From the NCBI GenBank assembly GCA_965197545.1, contig CBDANJ010000008.1:1860001-1924000 (forward strand): 64,000 bases of DNA, given 5' to 3'. The position numbers and the translations under genes are program-made. This DNA comes from CATOSP01 sp965197545 (GTDB lineage: Bacteria > Chloroflexota > Dehalococcoidia > Lucifugimonadales > UBA3495). Below the pieces are notes generated by a model. The model saw only the letters and a list, made by a program, of their open reading frames with translations, was not told the DNA's origin and did no database searches. Shown piece by piece: positions 46,366-56,478 of the stretch; the first letter of the stretch is position 1; the number at the start of each line of letters is the position of its first letter.

Positions 46366-48732
46366 ATGATGACTGCCAGAGTCACTTGGGACGGAGTAGA
46401 GAGCGCATATGCGGCGGCGGGAGCCTGGGTTGATTGCGCGTTGAGGGCAGACGGCTCTCTCTTCACCCCCGGGAAACCTATCTGGACGCGGGAACTCCTG
46501 TGGGAATTGCACCGGAGATTCCTGGACCGTCCGGACAACAGCGACCGCACATTCCTGGAGAAGCTGGAGATCCAGCTGGCGGACAGCCCTGCGGAAGTAT
46601 ACCAACTGATGGGAGAAGTCCTGTACGTCCACTACCTGCTCCTGGATCCTAACGAGCAGGCGATTGGAACGGTGCTCGGAAGGTCATCAGCCCCCGTGAA
46701 CATTCCGTCTGAACTGTTGAATGGACTGCAGTTCCGGTTCATCAATCCCGGCGCTGCCAGGACGCGCATACCATTCCAGGTGGGCACCCTGATCGAGACT
46801 GTCGAGCAGTGGAAGGAGTTGGAACCGGGCGAGAGGGACCGCTTGCTTGATGATCCCTGGGCCTTCAAGGACTTTCTGTTCTCGGGACACTTCACCAGCC
46901 AGCTGTTGGTCAATAACCAGGACACCGGCGGGTTGGAAAGGCATCTGCTCCTCCACATCGCCTTCCCCGACACCTTCGAAAGAATCCTCCAGAACGGCAA
47001 GGACCAGATCGCCGGAGCCAGGAATTTCGCCATGTTCATTGATGAGGGAACCAGCACCAGTGACGCCGACCGCAGGATCGTGCAAATCCGTCAAGGCCTG
47101 GAGGCCGAAAGGGGCAGGGACTTCGATTTCTACGACGATGACGTTATAGGGTTGTGGCAGGACGCTTCAGTCTCCGGCCCTTGGGACGAATTCGTCCGGC
47201 GGGCCCGGGTTATTGTGAACACCGGCCGTCTGGAAGAGGAGATCGGCTACAAGCTCAGGGCCGGTGAGAGGTTAGCGGAAGCGAAGGAAGCGGTGCTTGG
47301 AGATGCCGCCAATTGGGCCGACCTGGTCAAGCGAGGGATTGGCGGCGGAAACCTCGTCTTTAGGATAGCCCAGGCGAGGTTTCGTGGTTGGATCGATGAG
47401 TCCCGCAGCGATGCCTTGTCTGCGCTGACGGCCCTGTGGGCCAGAGATGATTCAGATGTGGCCAGCCGGATCTCCAACTTCTGCCGCCTCCTTCCCACCT
47501 CGGCAGCCAGTGATCCGGGAACTCGTACAACAGTTGCATCCGTCCTCCTGATGGGGCTGGACGCAGAGCAGTTTCCTTCGTTTGGGGCGAACGTTTTCGA
47601 TACTGCCTACCAGTTCACCGGCTATGACGGGCCGGAAGCGGGATCGGAAGAAGCGGTGATTTATGGGCATGCCCTGGGTTTCCTCGACCGGTTGATTGAG
47701 GAAGCGTCCGAGCGGGGGCTGGAACTGCGCAACCGGCTCGATGCGCAGGCGTTGGTCTGGGCAATTGTCCGGAGATGGGACGATTTCACCGGCCGTGACC
47801 ATGACGATGGGGCCAGCCGAGGTTTCAAACCCGACCTTGACGCGCTGGCCGAAAGACTGTACCTGTCGGTTCCCTTCCTTCAGAACATTGCGCTGCTGCT
47901 CGAGGACAAGAAGCAGGTCATATTCCAGGGACCACCGGGGACTGGAAAGACCTACGTCGCCCAGGAACTGGCCGAGGCGCTTGCTGGGTCCGCAGACAGG
48001 GTTACCCTGGTGCAGTTCCACCCGTCCTACTCCTATGAGGACTTCGTGCAGGGCTACCGTCCCGCGGTGTCCGCGGAAGGAGGGGCCGGGTTCGAAGTGA
48101 GAAACGGACCTCTCCTACGGGCCGCCGAGCAGGCACGGAATGATCGGGAAGCCAATCATTACCTGGTGATCGACGAGATAAACCGGGGCAACCTCGCCAA
48201 GGTGTTCGGGGAACTGTACTACCTCCTTGAGTACCGGGACAGGGAGATGCGCCTCCAGTACTCGGAGGAGCCCTTCTCGCTTCCCAAGAACCTGTACATC
48301 ATCGGGACTATGAACACCGCCGACCGTTCCATAGCGCTGGTGGACCTGGCGCTCCGGCGCCGCTTCTACTTCGTGGAGTTCCATCCGGACCGCCCGCCCA
48401 TCAGGGGCCTGCTTCGCCGGTACCTGAAGGATAAATCGCCGGATATGGAGTGGGTGGCCGACCTGGTTGACCGGGCCAACGATGAACTGAAGGACGACCG
48501 GCATGCCGCCATCGGCCCAAGCTATTTCCTGAGGGAGAATCTCGACGAGGAAGATGTCGAACGGGCCTGGGAGCACAGTATCCTCCCATACATCGAGGAA
48601 CGCCTTTTCGGGTACGACACGACCCGGGTGCAGGATTTCACTCTTGAAAAGTTGCTGGAAGGGCTGCCGGCAGCCATCCCTGGACAGGATGAGGATGGCC
48701 CGCCCAGCGCCGCCACGCCGACGGGCTCCTGA
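46366..48732 (+). CDS. mcrB: McrB-type AAA+ GTPase of a Type IV restriction system
   Basis: 788 residues with GAGGTGA before the ATG. A long N-terminal recognition region (to about residue 500) is unlike the small E. coli domain. The motor follows: Walker A GPPGTGKT at 522-529, Walker B YLVIDEINRG, and the McrB signature MNTADRS from residue 649. McrB binds modified DNA and uses GTP to translocate and activate McrC. The ring motor is complete. mcrC follows after 13 bp, forming an operon. Confidence 0.9.
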   Translation: MMTARVTWDGVESAYAAAGAWVDCALRADGSLFTPGKPIWTRELLWELHRRFLDRPDNSDRTFLEKLEIQLADSPAEVYQLMGEVLYVHYLLLDPNEQAIGTVLGRSSAPVNIPSELLNGLQFRFINPGAARTRIPFQVGTLIETVEQWKELEPGERDRLLDDPWAFKDFLFSGHFTSQLLVNNQDTGGLERHLLLHIAFPDTFERILQNGKDQIAGARNFAMFIDEGTSTSDADRRIVQIRQGLEAERGRDFDFYDDDVIGLWQDASVSGPWDEFVRRARVIVNTGRLEEEIGYKLRAGERLAEAKEAVLGDAANWADLVKRGIGGGNLVFRIAQARFRGWIDESRSDALSALTALWARDDSDVASRISNFCRLLPTSAASDPGTRTTVASVLLMGLDAEQFPSFGANVFDTAYQFTGYDGPEAGSEEAVIYGHALGFLDRLIEEASERGLELRNRLDAQALVWAIVRRWDDFTGRDHDDGASRGFKPDLDALAERLYLSVPFLQNIALLLEDKKQVIFQGPPGTGKTYVAQELAEALAGSADRVTLVQFHPSYSYEDFVQGYRPAVSAEGGAGFEVRNGPLLRAAEQARNDREANHYLVIDEINRGNLAKVFGELYYLLEYRDREMRLQYSEEPFSLPKNLYIIGTMNTADRSIALVDLALRRRFYFVEFHPDRPPIRGLLRRYLKDKSPDMEWVADLVDRANDELKDDRHAAIGPSYFLRENLDEEDVERAWEHSILPYIEERLFGYDTTRVQDFTLEKLLEGLPAAIPGQDEDGPPSAATPTGS

Positions 48733-48745
48733 GCAGGCCTGACCG

Positions 48746-50002
48746 ATGCGGGAGATAAACCTCAGGGAGCACCGGAGAAGCCCGGGTGTACCGCTTGCGG
48801 TGAAGGAGCGGGACATGCTGCGGGGAGTGCTGCCGGCGCTCGCCATTGAGCCCGCCCCGGGCACGGACGGCAGCTATCATCTGACCCCAGGCTCCGTGGT
48901 TGGCACCTTTGAAGCTGGCGGCCTGTCGGTGGTCATCGAGCCTAAGATCGGAATTGCCCGGTTGCTGTCCCTGGCCTGTTACGCCATCAGCCGGATCAGG
49001 TTTCGTGCCGAGGACTTCGGCTTCCCCGAGGAGTGCGCCCTTCCGGACGTTCTGGCTCTGGCTCTGGCTCTGGCCACCGAGGGTCGCCGGGCGTTCTCGG
49101 GCGGGCTCCTGCACGGGTACAGGCCCGAGGAGCAGGCTCTCCTCACAGTGCGCGGTCGGGTCCGCCTTGAAGAGCAGCTGCGCCGAAGGTTCAATACCCT
49201 GCTGCCGGTGGAGTTGCAGTACGATGAGTTCACCGGCGACATTCTTCCCAACCGCCTGGTGAAGGCGGCGGTATACCGCTTGGGCAGGGCCCGCCTACGG
49301 TCTTCGGAGGCGCGCCGCAGCCTGGGATGGATTGCCGGTATCCTGGAGGAAGTTTCCCTGGTTGATTTCCCGCCGGCCAGGGTCCCGGCAGTGGATTTTG
49401 ACCGGCTGAACGAGCACTACCAGGGTGTGGTGGGACTCTCCAGGCTGGTCCTGAGGCACGGTGCTTTCGAGACCGGACGGGGAGCGGCCCGGGCCTCCGG
49501 GTTCCTGATGGACATGAACGTCGTCTTCCAGGAGTTCCTGACCCAAGCCCTTCGCGAGGTCCTGGGGGCCTCGCCACAGTCGTTGCGGTCGGATAGCGAG
49601 CTTCAGGGTGTGACGCTGGACCGTGAAGGGAAGGTCACCCTCAAGCCGGACCTCACGTGGTGGGACGGTCCTGACTGCCGGTTCGTCGGGGACGCCAAGT
49701 ACAAGAACTTGACCGGCGAGCGAGTCCCCAATGCCGACCTATACCAGATGCTCTCCTACGCCACCGCCCTGGGCCTGCCCGGCGGCCTGCTCATCTATGC
49801 CCAGGGTGAAGCGGACACCGCGTCATACACCGTCCGGGGTTCCAGCGCGCGCCTGGAGGTTGCCGCGCTGGATCTCACCGGCACCCTGGAAGAGATTTTG
49901 GAGGCTGTCCGGCAGATGGCGAAGAGCGTTGTGCGGTTCAGGAATGAAGCGCGGGGCCATTCCCCCGCAGGCGCGCCATCGGCGCCGGCGCCTACACGCT
50001 GA
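48746..50002 (+). CDS. mcrC: McrC-type nuclease subunit
   Basis: 418 residues. The N-terminal domain that docks on the McrB ring is followed by a PD-(D/E)XK nuclease: LKPDLTWW with Asp302 and FVGDAKYK with Asp316 and Lys318, plus the downstream NADLYQMLSYA segment common in McrC. Together with McrB it should cleave DNA bearing modified cytosines. The C-terminal tail is Pro/Ala-rich. Confidence 0.9.
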   Translation: MREINLREHRRSPGVPLAVKERDMLRGVLPALAIEPAPGTDGSYHLTPGSVVGTFEAGGLSVVIEPKIGIARLLSLACYAISRIRFRAEDFGFPEECALPDVLALALALATEGRRAFSGGLLHGYRPEEQALLTVRGRVRLEEQLRRRFNTLLPVELQYDEFTGDILPNRLVKAAVYRLGRARLRSSEARRSLGWIAGILEEVSLVDFPPARVPAVDFDRLNEHYQGVVGLSRLVLRHGAFETGRGAARASGFLMDMNVVFQEFLTQALREVLGASPQSLRSDSELQGVTLDREGKVTLKPDLTWWDGPDCRFVGDAKYKNLTGERVPNADLYQMLSYATALGLPGGLLIYAQGEADTASYTVRGSSARLEVAALDLTGTLEEILEAVRQMAKSVVRFRNEARGHSPAGAPSAPAPTR

Positions 50003-50174
50003 CGATGGCGGAGCGCCGGGAGCCTACCCCAATGCAGCGTCGGCACTACAGGGGGAAATATCCAAGCTATTCGGGCAGTGGGCAATCGCCTACCGCGGAC
50101 TGGCCGCACTTACGCAACCTGTCAAATCAGGCTAGAATCCACTCACCAGAACCACCAAACCCAAGAGGACTTAC

Positions 50175-50852
50175 ATGACCACCAAACCTCAAACGCTCCT
50201 CCCACTCCCGGACCCGCCGGAGCGCGAGCCAGACGATATGACCAGCGTTCAGCATCTCGGTGAGAACGGAAACCTGCACCACCTCATCCAGCACCTCGGC
50301 AACCCGGATAACACTATCGTGTCGGGAGAAAGATACATCGTCCCCACACCGGGCACCCCGTCCAACCAACGAATCGCGCCCGACCTGCTCATCGCATTCA
50401 ACGCCAACCCGGCCCTCTACCGACAAGACAACAGCTACGTCATCTCCAGGCAGGGCAAACCGCCCGATTTGGTCATGGAAATAGCCTCAAGGAGAACCGG
50501 CGAAACCGACACCCGGGACAAACCGGCCAGGTACGCCGCGCTGGGCATCGCCGAGTACTGGCGGTTCGACGAGACAGGCGAGTTCCACGGGGCCGAGCTG
50601 GCCGGAGACCGGCTCACGGAGGGCCGGTATGAACCGGTCCCCATAGAGAAGGTCGAGGACGGAGTCCTGCAGGGCTACAGCACTGTGCTGAACCTCTTCA
50701 TCCGGTGGGAACGCGGGGAGCTCCGCTGGCGCGACCCAAAGACGGGGCAGGAAATACCCACCTTCGAGCAGGAGCGGGAAGGCAGACTGGCGGCCGAGGC
50801 CCGTGTCCAAGAGTTGGAAGCAGAACTGGCACAGAGACAAGAAGAGGGATAA
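50175..50852 (+). CDS. Uma2-family PD-(D/E)XK-like protein (copy 2)
   Basis: 225 residues with AGAGGA upstream. IAPDLLIAFNANP, PPDLVMEIASRRTG and YAALGIAEYWRFDETG give the nuclease-like core; the C-terminus is a coiled coil (EREGRLAAEARVQELEAELA). It shares the N-terminal LPDPPERxPDDMTS pattern with copies 1 and 3. Function of the family is unproven. An intrinsic terminator lies 87 bp downstream, into which a group II intron has inserted. Confidence 0.8.
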   Translation: MTTKPQTLLPLPDPPEREPDDMTSVQHLGENGNLHHLIQHLGNPDNTIVSGERYIVPTPGTPSNQRIAPDLLIAFNANPALYRQDNSYVISRQGKPPDLVMEIASRRTGETDTRDKPARYAALGIAEYWRFDETGEFHGAELAGDRLTEGRYEPVPIEKVEDGVLQGYSTVLNLFIRWERGELRWRDPKTGQEIPTFEQEREGRLAAEARVQELEAELAQRQEEG

Positions 50853-50938
50853 ACAGCAGGGACCCGGCTCCGAGATGCGCTTGGCTTCCGGGTGCAGGAC
50901 CCACTGCACCCGATTCAGCAACTCCCATTCGAACGTAG

Positions 50939-50963
50939 GGACAGGCTGTTGCCTGTCCTTTTT
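50939..50963 (+). terminator. Intrinsic terminator after Uma2 gene
   Basis: GGACAGGC-TGTT-GCCTGTCC followed by TTTTT, a textbook Rho-independent hairpin. The group II intron begins immediately after the T-run, the known preference of class C introns. Confidence 0.75.
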
Positions 50964-51381
50964 CGTGTGTGCCGGGCATGAACGGCAGCTTGGAGGTGAA
51001 AGTCCTCTACCCATCCTGATGGAGGAGAAGGGTTAGCGAAGCGCAAGGGCGTCGTCGCGAGGCGGGGTCTGAAGGAAGCGTGGAGCAAAGTCGCGACTCG
51101 ACGAACAGGAACCGGATAAGAGGCAGGTCTGGCCGGACGAGTGAGCATGAGGTCACGAAGTCCATATCCGTCAAGGGCCAGGACTGTAAATCCGGCGAGT
51201 GTGCGATGAAGGCTGACGGTCTTACCCCGGGAGGTCTGTGCCGTGTCTCCAAGTGGGGACTGAGGGGGCTGTGAGGCTGCCTGACCGCGGTGCAGAAGTC
51301 AGCAGAGGGCATAGTAGTCCTTCCCATCTGGGAAGGATGAAGGCCCGAACGGTTGGGAGTGGCAAGCAGGATGCACATCTC

Positions 51382-53009
51382 ATGGGCGTAGAGCGGCAGA
51401 ACATCCAGATGGGACTGGCCTTCCCTGAAGGGGATCGGGGTGAAGCCCCGAAGGCCTCCGGAGAAGGGACCGAAGTGTCTGTGGCGATGTGCTCAGCCGA
51501 AAGCCCGGCGGCTGATGAATGCCTGATGGAGGAGGTATGTGAGCGCGAAAACCTGAAGGGGGCATTGAAGCGAGTCAGGGCGAACCGAGGCAGCCCTGGT
51601 GTGGACGGGATGAGAGTCCAGGAACTGCCGGGGTACCTAAAGGAGCACTGGCCTGCCATCCGGGAACAGTTGCTAAAAGGGGCCTGCCAACCGCAACCGG
51701 TAAAGCGGGTAGAGATACCCAAAGTGGGCGGAGGGATGCGCCAGTTAGGGATTCCCACCCAGGGCAATCGCGTCTTAAAATATGGGCATAATGAATATCA
51801 ACTTAATTGATAGTGTGGATGGGTTTTGCACTCTATCGACACCAAGCAGGCAGTTTTTGGGAGCCCTTTGTCCATCAAACTTCCGGTGGTTCAGGTTGCG
51901 GACGCAATTTCAAGCGGATTCTGCACGACAAAACATCGGAAAATCGCGCGACCACATCGTTACGAATTAAGACGCGATTGCCCTGGATTCCCACCGTGCT
52001 GGACCGCTTTATCCAGCAAGGGGTGCTACAGGTCTTGCAGAAGCGCTGGGACCGAACATTCTCTGAGCATAGCTACGGCTTCCGACCTGGACGGTCTGCT
52101 CACCAGGCAGTAGCCCAGGCACAGGGGTATATCGCTGAGGGTCGCCGCTGGGTCGTGGACATCGACCTGGAGAAGTTCTTCGACCGGGTGCACCATGACA
52201 AGCTATTAGGGCGAATGGCGCAACGGGTGAGGGACAAGCGGATGCTCAAACTGATCCGGGCGTTCCTGAACGCCGGGGTGATGGAGAAGGGGCTGGTGAG
52301 TCCGACGACGGAGGGGACGCCCCAGGGCGGCCCGCTGTCGCCATTCCTGTCCAACATCGTGCTGGACGAACTGGACCGAGAGCTGGAACGACGGGGCCAC
52401 TGCTTTGTGCGCTGCGCGGACGACTGCAACATCTACGTGCGCAGCGAACGGGCAGGACGGCGGGTGATGGAGAGCATTACAGGCTTCATCACCAAGAAAC
52501 TCAAGACCAAGAAACTCAAGCTGAAGGTAAACCAGTGGAAAAGCGCGGTGGCCAGGCCAGGGAAGCGGAAGTTCCTGGGATTCAGCTTTACGGCCGGCAG
52601 AGAGCCAAGGCGGCGGGTTGCCCCAGCGGCTCTGGCCCGGTGCAAGGAGCGGGTCCGGGACCTGACGCGGCGGACGCGAACGGTGGGACTGGACGGAATG
52701 GTCAAGGAACTGTCTGAATACCTCACGGGGTGGAAAGGCTACTTTGGCTACTGCCAGACCCCATCAGTGCTTCGAGACCTGGACTCGTGGATAAGGCGGC
52801 GCCTGCGTTGCGGCGCCTGGAAGCAGTGGAAACGGGGGCGAAAACGGTATACGGAATTACGCACGCGAGGGGTAAGGAAGGAGCTAGCCGCCCAAACGGC
52901 GGGCAGCACCCATGGCCCCTGGCGCATCAGCCGTAGCCCGGCCCTCAGCTACGCCCTTCCCAACGCCTTCTTCGACGCGCTCGGGCTTCCCCGTCTGGCT
53001 TCAACCTGA
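51382..53009 (+). pseudogene. ltrA: Group II intron reverse transcriptase/maturase interrupted by MITE
   Basis: Before the insert: VRANRGSPGVDGMRVQELPG and VEIPKVGGGMRQLGIPT. After it: VLDRFIQQGVLQVLQKRWDR, YGFRPGRSAHQAV, DIDLEKFFDRVHHDKL, GTPQGGPLSPFLSNI, RCADDCNIYV, then the maturase end YLTGWKGYFGYCQTPSVLRD. Removing 51760-51985 with one target copy rejoins GIPT to VLDRF exactly. The polymerase motif is CADD where YADD is common. No zinc-finger endonuclease. Symbol by family. Confidence 0.8.
51760..51985. mobile_element. 226-bp MITE inside intron RT gene
   Basis: Perfect 19-bp terminal repeats CAGGGCAATCGCGTCTTAA / complement (51760-51778, 51967-51985) and a 10-bp target duplication GATTCCCACC (51750-51759, 51986-51995). 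No gene inside. A 10-bp duplication points to mobilisation by an IS4-superfamily transposase; the 41-44 kb IS4-like copies have different ends, so they are not the obvious source. Confidence 0.85.
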
Positions 53010-53116
53010 CCGCTCAACCCGCCGAACCGCCGTGTACGGACCCGTACGCACGGTGGTGTGACAGGGAAAGCCCGCGAGGGCCTACCTATGTCGATTGGCA
53101 GAACAAAGGAGGGAAA

Positions 53117-53305
53117 ATGCCGGCTCCCCGCATCCTGCCCCTGGGATTCATCGACAGGACCACCGACAACGGCGCCATCATCAGGCTCACCGCACCCAGC
53201 GACTCCCACAACCTCCGTCCCGAGACGCCGGCGACCCTGCGGAACCCTGCGGAGGAGGAGCGCCGGCAATGGTACAAGTGGGGACGCCGGAGGTGGTGGT
53301 CATGA
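53117..53305 (+). CDS. Unknown 62-residue protein
   Basis: Strong ribosome site AGGAGG before the ATG. LGFIDRTTDNGAIIRLTAPS and TPATLRNPAEEERRQWYKWG suggest a small beta-type protein. It follows the intron 3' end closely. No family recognised. Confidence 0.45.
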   Translation: MPAPRILPLGFIDRTTDNGAIIRLTAPSDSHNLRPETPATLRNPAEEERRQWYKWGRRRWWS

Positions 53306-53308
53306 CGA

Positions 53309-53500
53309 TTGGAATCAACCCGGAGGTCGGAAGAAACCCTGGCCGCGCTGTCGGCGGACCTGGAACGCGGCTTCCGCGCCCGGGTGGCCAGAAGGCTCCG
53401 GGACAAGGAGATGCCCGTGGTGGAGATCGCCGAGGTCCTGGATGTCACCAGGGCCAGCGTTTATCGGTACCTGTCCGAGACAGAAGGCAACGAGTCCTGA
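53309..53500 (+). CDS. 63-residue HTH protein
   Basis: TTG start. ETLAALSADLERGFRARVAR, then an HTH, EMPVVEIAEVLDVTRASVYR. Layout and length match the HTH protein at 44.7 kb, so both may be regulators of related small-gene cassettes. It follows the 62-residue gene by 3 bp. Confidence 0.55.
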   Translation: MESTRRSEETLAALSADLERGFRARVARRLRDKEMPVVEIAEVLDVTRASVYRYLSETEGNES

Positions 53501-53589
53501 CACCGGCCGGGCCCCGCCGCCCCTGCCTTCCCGGCGGCTGCACGGGCTGGGGAGTGACATCCGGCGGTTGCCTGTCCAGGGGGTCGCCC

Positions 53590-53613
53590 GGCAGACTGAA
53601 ACCACAGTCTGCC
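53590..53613. promoter_or_regulatory. Hairpin upstream of zinc-binding gene
   Basis: GGCAGACTG-AAACCA-CAGTCTGCC, a perfect 9-bp stem 15 bp before the ATG at 53629. There is no T-run. It could control translation of the next gene or end the previous transcript. Confidence 0.4.
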
Positions 53614-53628
53614 AGAAGAGAGGGCCCC

Positions 53629-54237
53629 ATGATCGACCCCAGCCCAGTCCGGCGCCACATGACAGGTCGGCACGACCCAGTCCGGCTCTGCGGTGGGCAG
53701 CCCGCCGACGATGACGACATACCGGCCACAGACATCGATGCCCTGCGCGATGCCCGCGCTGAGGCTACCCTCTGCCCTGTCTGCCAGCAGAACTCCCACA
53801 TCCACGACTACAGCCTCAGGCCGGACCGCTACCTGCGCGGCAAACGGACGCTCGCCCACCTCTACACCGTCCCGGTGCAGTACGCCTTCGACGGGATACG
53901 CAACTGCCCCCACTGCCGGGAAAACCCGGGCAACCGGACCCTGCCGGGCATGGAAGGAGGCGGGGAAGTCCGTGCGGGTCCTGCACCGGGAAGCCAGGCG
54001 CATCGCCAGGGACGTCACCGATCTCGACGGGGTAACGGGAGGATGCATTGCCACCGTCTACCAGTTTGCCGATGGGTCGGTGGCCTACTTCGCGCTGGAC
54101 GCCCCGGCGTGGCGGGAGGCGGACGAGATCGCCGGCTGGGCCCTGGCCCGGGCGCTCCGTATCCTGGAGACCCGAGGGCTTCCGGCGGCGCTGCCTTGAA
54201 GTGGTGCCTGAAGGGGCTTCCAGCGTTGTTCCAATAA
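53629..54237 (+). CDS. Zinc-ribbon-like protein with altered C-terminus
   Basis: The N-terminal part is plausible: LCPVCQQNSHIHDYSLRPDR and FDGIRNCPHC give two CxxC pairs. After about residue 108 the frame becomes Arg/Gly-rich with no family character, while another frame from 53972 looks protein-like. Either this gene ends earlier through a frameshift near 53950 or the two genes overlap. Function unknown. Confidence 0.4.
   Translation: MIDPSPVRRHMTGRHDPVRLCGGQPADDDDIPATDIDALRDARAEATLCPVCQQNSHIHDYSLRPDRYLRGKRTLAHLYTVPVQYAFDGIRNCPHCRENPGNRTLPGMEGGGEVRAGPAPGSQAHRQGRHRSRRGNGRMHCHRLPVCRWVGGLLRAGRPGVAGGGRDRRLGPGPGAPYPGDPRASGGAALKWCLKGLPALFQ
53972..54199 (+). CDS. Unknown 75-residue protein
   Basis: GTG start with AGGAGG upstream. 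REARRIARDVTDLDGVTGGC, IATVYQFADGSVAYFALDAP and a final helix. A compact alpha/beta protein with no recognised family. It overlaps the preceding frame; it may be the true C-terminal part of a frameshifted single gene. Confidence 0.45.
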   Translation: MRVLHREARRIARDVTDLDGVTGGCIATVYQFADGSVAYFALDAPAWREADEIAGWALARALRILETRGLPAALP

Positions 54238-54575
54238 TGCCCGTCAAATGCCAATTACGGCTGACGCGGATGTAAACGACCGGGTCTTGAAGGTTGGGTC
54301 AGAGGTTGGCCGGATTGGCAAAAGGCAATGAGATACTCTTCCTGGAGGCAGTAGCAGAGGGCGCCACACAACCGGGGCGGGCGACAATCTCGCGGGTCGC
54401 GGCAGGCATCGTGAGAGGTTTTGATCGTTGAAAAGCGACCCCGCGCATGACAAAAATCCACTCTGTCCCGGGCGGGACCCACAATCTATAAGGTTATCAT
54501 GCGGTTGCCCAGGCCTGGATGAAAGCAATATGATTGCGTCAGGAAACGATCAATAATCTCAATGGAAGTAACCGA
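54238..54575. other. Intergenic stretch without recognisable content
   Basis: No gene on either strand is supported; the short frames present are Arg/Pro/Ser-rich and unrelated to families known to me. Confidence 0.4.
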
Positions 54576-55097
54576 ATGACTACACCAGATTCAACCCCCA
54601 TCGTTGATAGAGTCCGTTTCTGGGAAGAACAGGACAAAATCAACCAGGAACTGATACCCAGGGTAATCCGCCAGCACGAGTTGCTAACGGCCCACATTGC
54701 CGACCATGAGAACCTTCCATTGGTCGCCGGCAACGCAATCAGTGAAGCTCTGGCGGAGGCGCGTGAGGAGCAGCAGAGGCACTACGATGCTGCCCTTGAA
54801 TTGGCCAAGCAGGAACTACAACAGCAATACGACGCCGCTCTGGAGGCTGCCAAGCAAGAGCAACAGCAGCAGTACAACGCAGCCTTAGAAGCGGCCAAGC
54901 AGGAACAGCAATAGCGGTACGACGCGACCCTTGATGCGGCCAAGACCGCGGTCAACGATGAGGCCCAGGCCAACCTGGAACGTGCGGTGACAACCCTGGA
55001 CCGGGAATGGCGCAAGACCCGGAACATGCTCATCGGCATAACCGCCGCATCCGGCGTAATTGCCGTCGCCGCGGTAATCGTGGGTATCCTGATTTAG
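54576..55097 (+). pseudogene. Coiled-coil membrane-anchored protein split by in-frame amber
   Basis: About 173 codons. Helical N-terminus (LIPRVIRQHELLTAHIADHE), then tandem repeats of the type QQYDAALEAAKQEQ (four units), a TAG at 54912-54914 where earlier repeats have CAG, the last degenerate unit, and a C-terminal membrane helix (NMLIGITAASGVIAVAAVIV). The repeats predict a long parallel coiled coil held by a tail anchor. The next gene follows after 17 bp, suggesting a two-gene operon. Confidence 0.6.
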
Positions 55098-55114
55098 CCG
55101 AGGGGTAGCACGCC

Positions 55115-56242
55115 ATGACCATGCAATCGTCCAGCCTGCTCCCGGCCCTGCAAAAATTACCCGGCGACGGGTCGGGCCAGCGCAGGTCCTTCCGGGAAAT
55201 AATCACTGACGTAGTGAACATGGACAGAGCCATGTACGTTGCCGAATTTGCATCCGCGGCTTCCTTCGGGCTGTGGACCGCCTTTGGCAGCAACAACGTG
55301 GACGACAATCTGACCGCAGCCTACGAAGCCCAGTACCCGGGAGAGGCTGCCAGCCAATCCCTGCACGAACAATGGCAGGAAATGATGGAACGCGGTCCTG
55401 ATTCCATGAAGGGGTTCATTTATGGGCTGAAGGGCAAGGTAGCAGAGTTCAACGCTAAGGACTCGCTGGAATCCAACGGTTATACCGATGTATCACTTCA
55501 TCCTGACTCCACTAACGAAGGTTGGGACATCAGCGCCATCAACCCGGATTGAGAGCCAGTTACTATCTCGGTCAAAACCGGGGTCAGTGACTCACAATAC
55601 TATGACACGCAAGAGGCCATGCGGGAGACCGACTTCCCTTTTGCACTCGGCACCGAGCTCCACGAAAGGGTCTCCGAGAACGCTCCAGAACTGGCAGACC
55701 GGATATTAGTGGACATTGGACCAGACTACACGCTGGTCGCTGGAACGGAGGACGGTCTCGGCACCCTCAGCAGTAACATGGGTCTGGATATACCGGACGG
55801 AGTCGTAGAGCTCGTTCCCTACGCCGGAGCCATAATTGCGGGGGCGCGACTGGTTTACAGCGTCATCAAGACCGAAAAGGAATTCAAGGCAGCCGACCGC
55901 ACCACCAGAAACAAAATTCAGGTCGTACAGTCATTGACGGTGATGTCTCGACTGGGCGTCACCACCGTTCTGGCAGCCGCAGGTGGAGCAGGGGGAACAG
56001 CCATAGGAAGCATTATCCCTGGCCCTGGCAACATCATCGGTGGCATCGTCGGTTCATTAACCGGCGCTAGCATGGGCATGTACCTAAGCAGGCACCTCCA
56101 ACCCCACATGCTGAACCTTGCCTTGGACATTACCGGGCTGACCAACGACGACCTGTTCTACTACAAGAACAAGCCTCGCATCGACACGGTGGCCTGGAGC
56201 TTCCAAACGACTGCCAGGGAACTGGCAGCCGCTCCCGCATAA
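55115..56242 (+). pseudogene. Nuclease-like plus glycine-zipper membrane protein, in-frame TGA
   Basis: 375 codons in one frame apart from TGA at 55550-55552. N-terminal part: SLESNGYTDVSLHPDSTNEG, then GWDISAINPD and, after the stop, EPVTISVKTG, resembling a PD-(D/E)XK core (D...SVK). C-terminal part: GAIIAGARLVYSV, and a glycine-rich segment AAAGGAGGTAIGSIIPGPGN with GGIVGSLTGASMGMYLSRH, a glycine zipper suited to membrane insertion. The function is not known; nuclease plus membrane zipper suggests a conflict or defence effector. Operonic with the coiled-coil gene. Confidence 0.55.
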
Positions 56243-56478
56243 TAGGCCTGCAAATTGCACGCTACCCCTAATATCGGGGGGTATCCAAGTTGAAAGTCTG
56301 CCCTGGGGCAGGCATAGCTGTCGGTGGACTCATCATGGGTGAATTGGTCTGTCAAGGGCGGCGAGAAGGTGTACCACTGCGGCGGAGGAATCGTGTACCA
56401 CTGGCACGATGAGAAAGGACTGAATTGGGAGCCGGGCGGGGTCAGGCCAGGAGCAGGGGTCCGCAGGTCCGGATTGAG

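Larger units (their letters stand above)
50965..53089 (+). mobile_element. Group II intron, class C-like
   Basis: The 5' end is near GTGTG at 50965-50967, right after a terminator. A structured noncoding leader with domain I-III-like paired segments runs to about 51380, then the RT/maturase frame, then domain V (CCGCCGTGTACG-GACC-CGTACG-ACGGTGG, about 53024-53060) and a short domain VI ending near CTAT at 53089. The RT lacks an endonuclease domain, as in class C. The boundary positions are estimates. A 226-bp MITE interrupts the frame. Confidence 0.75.
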
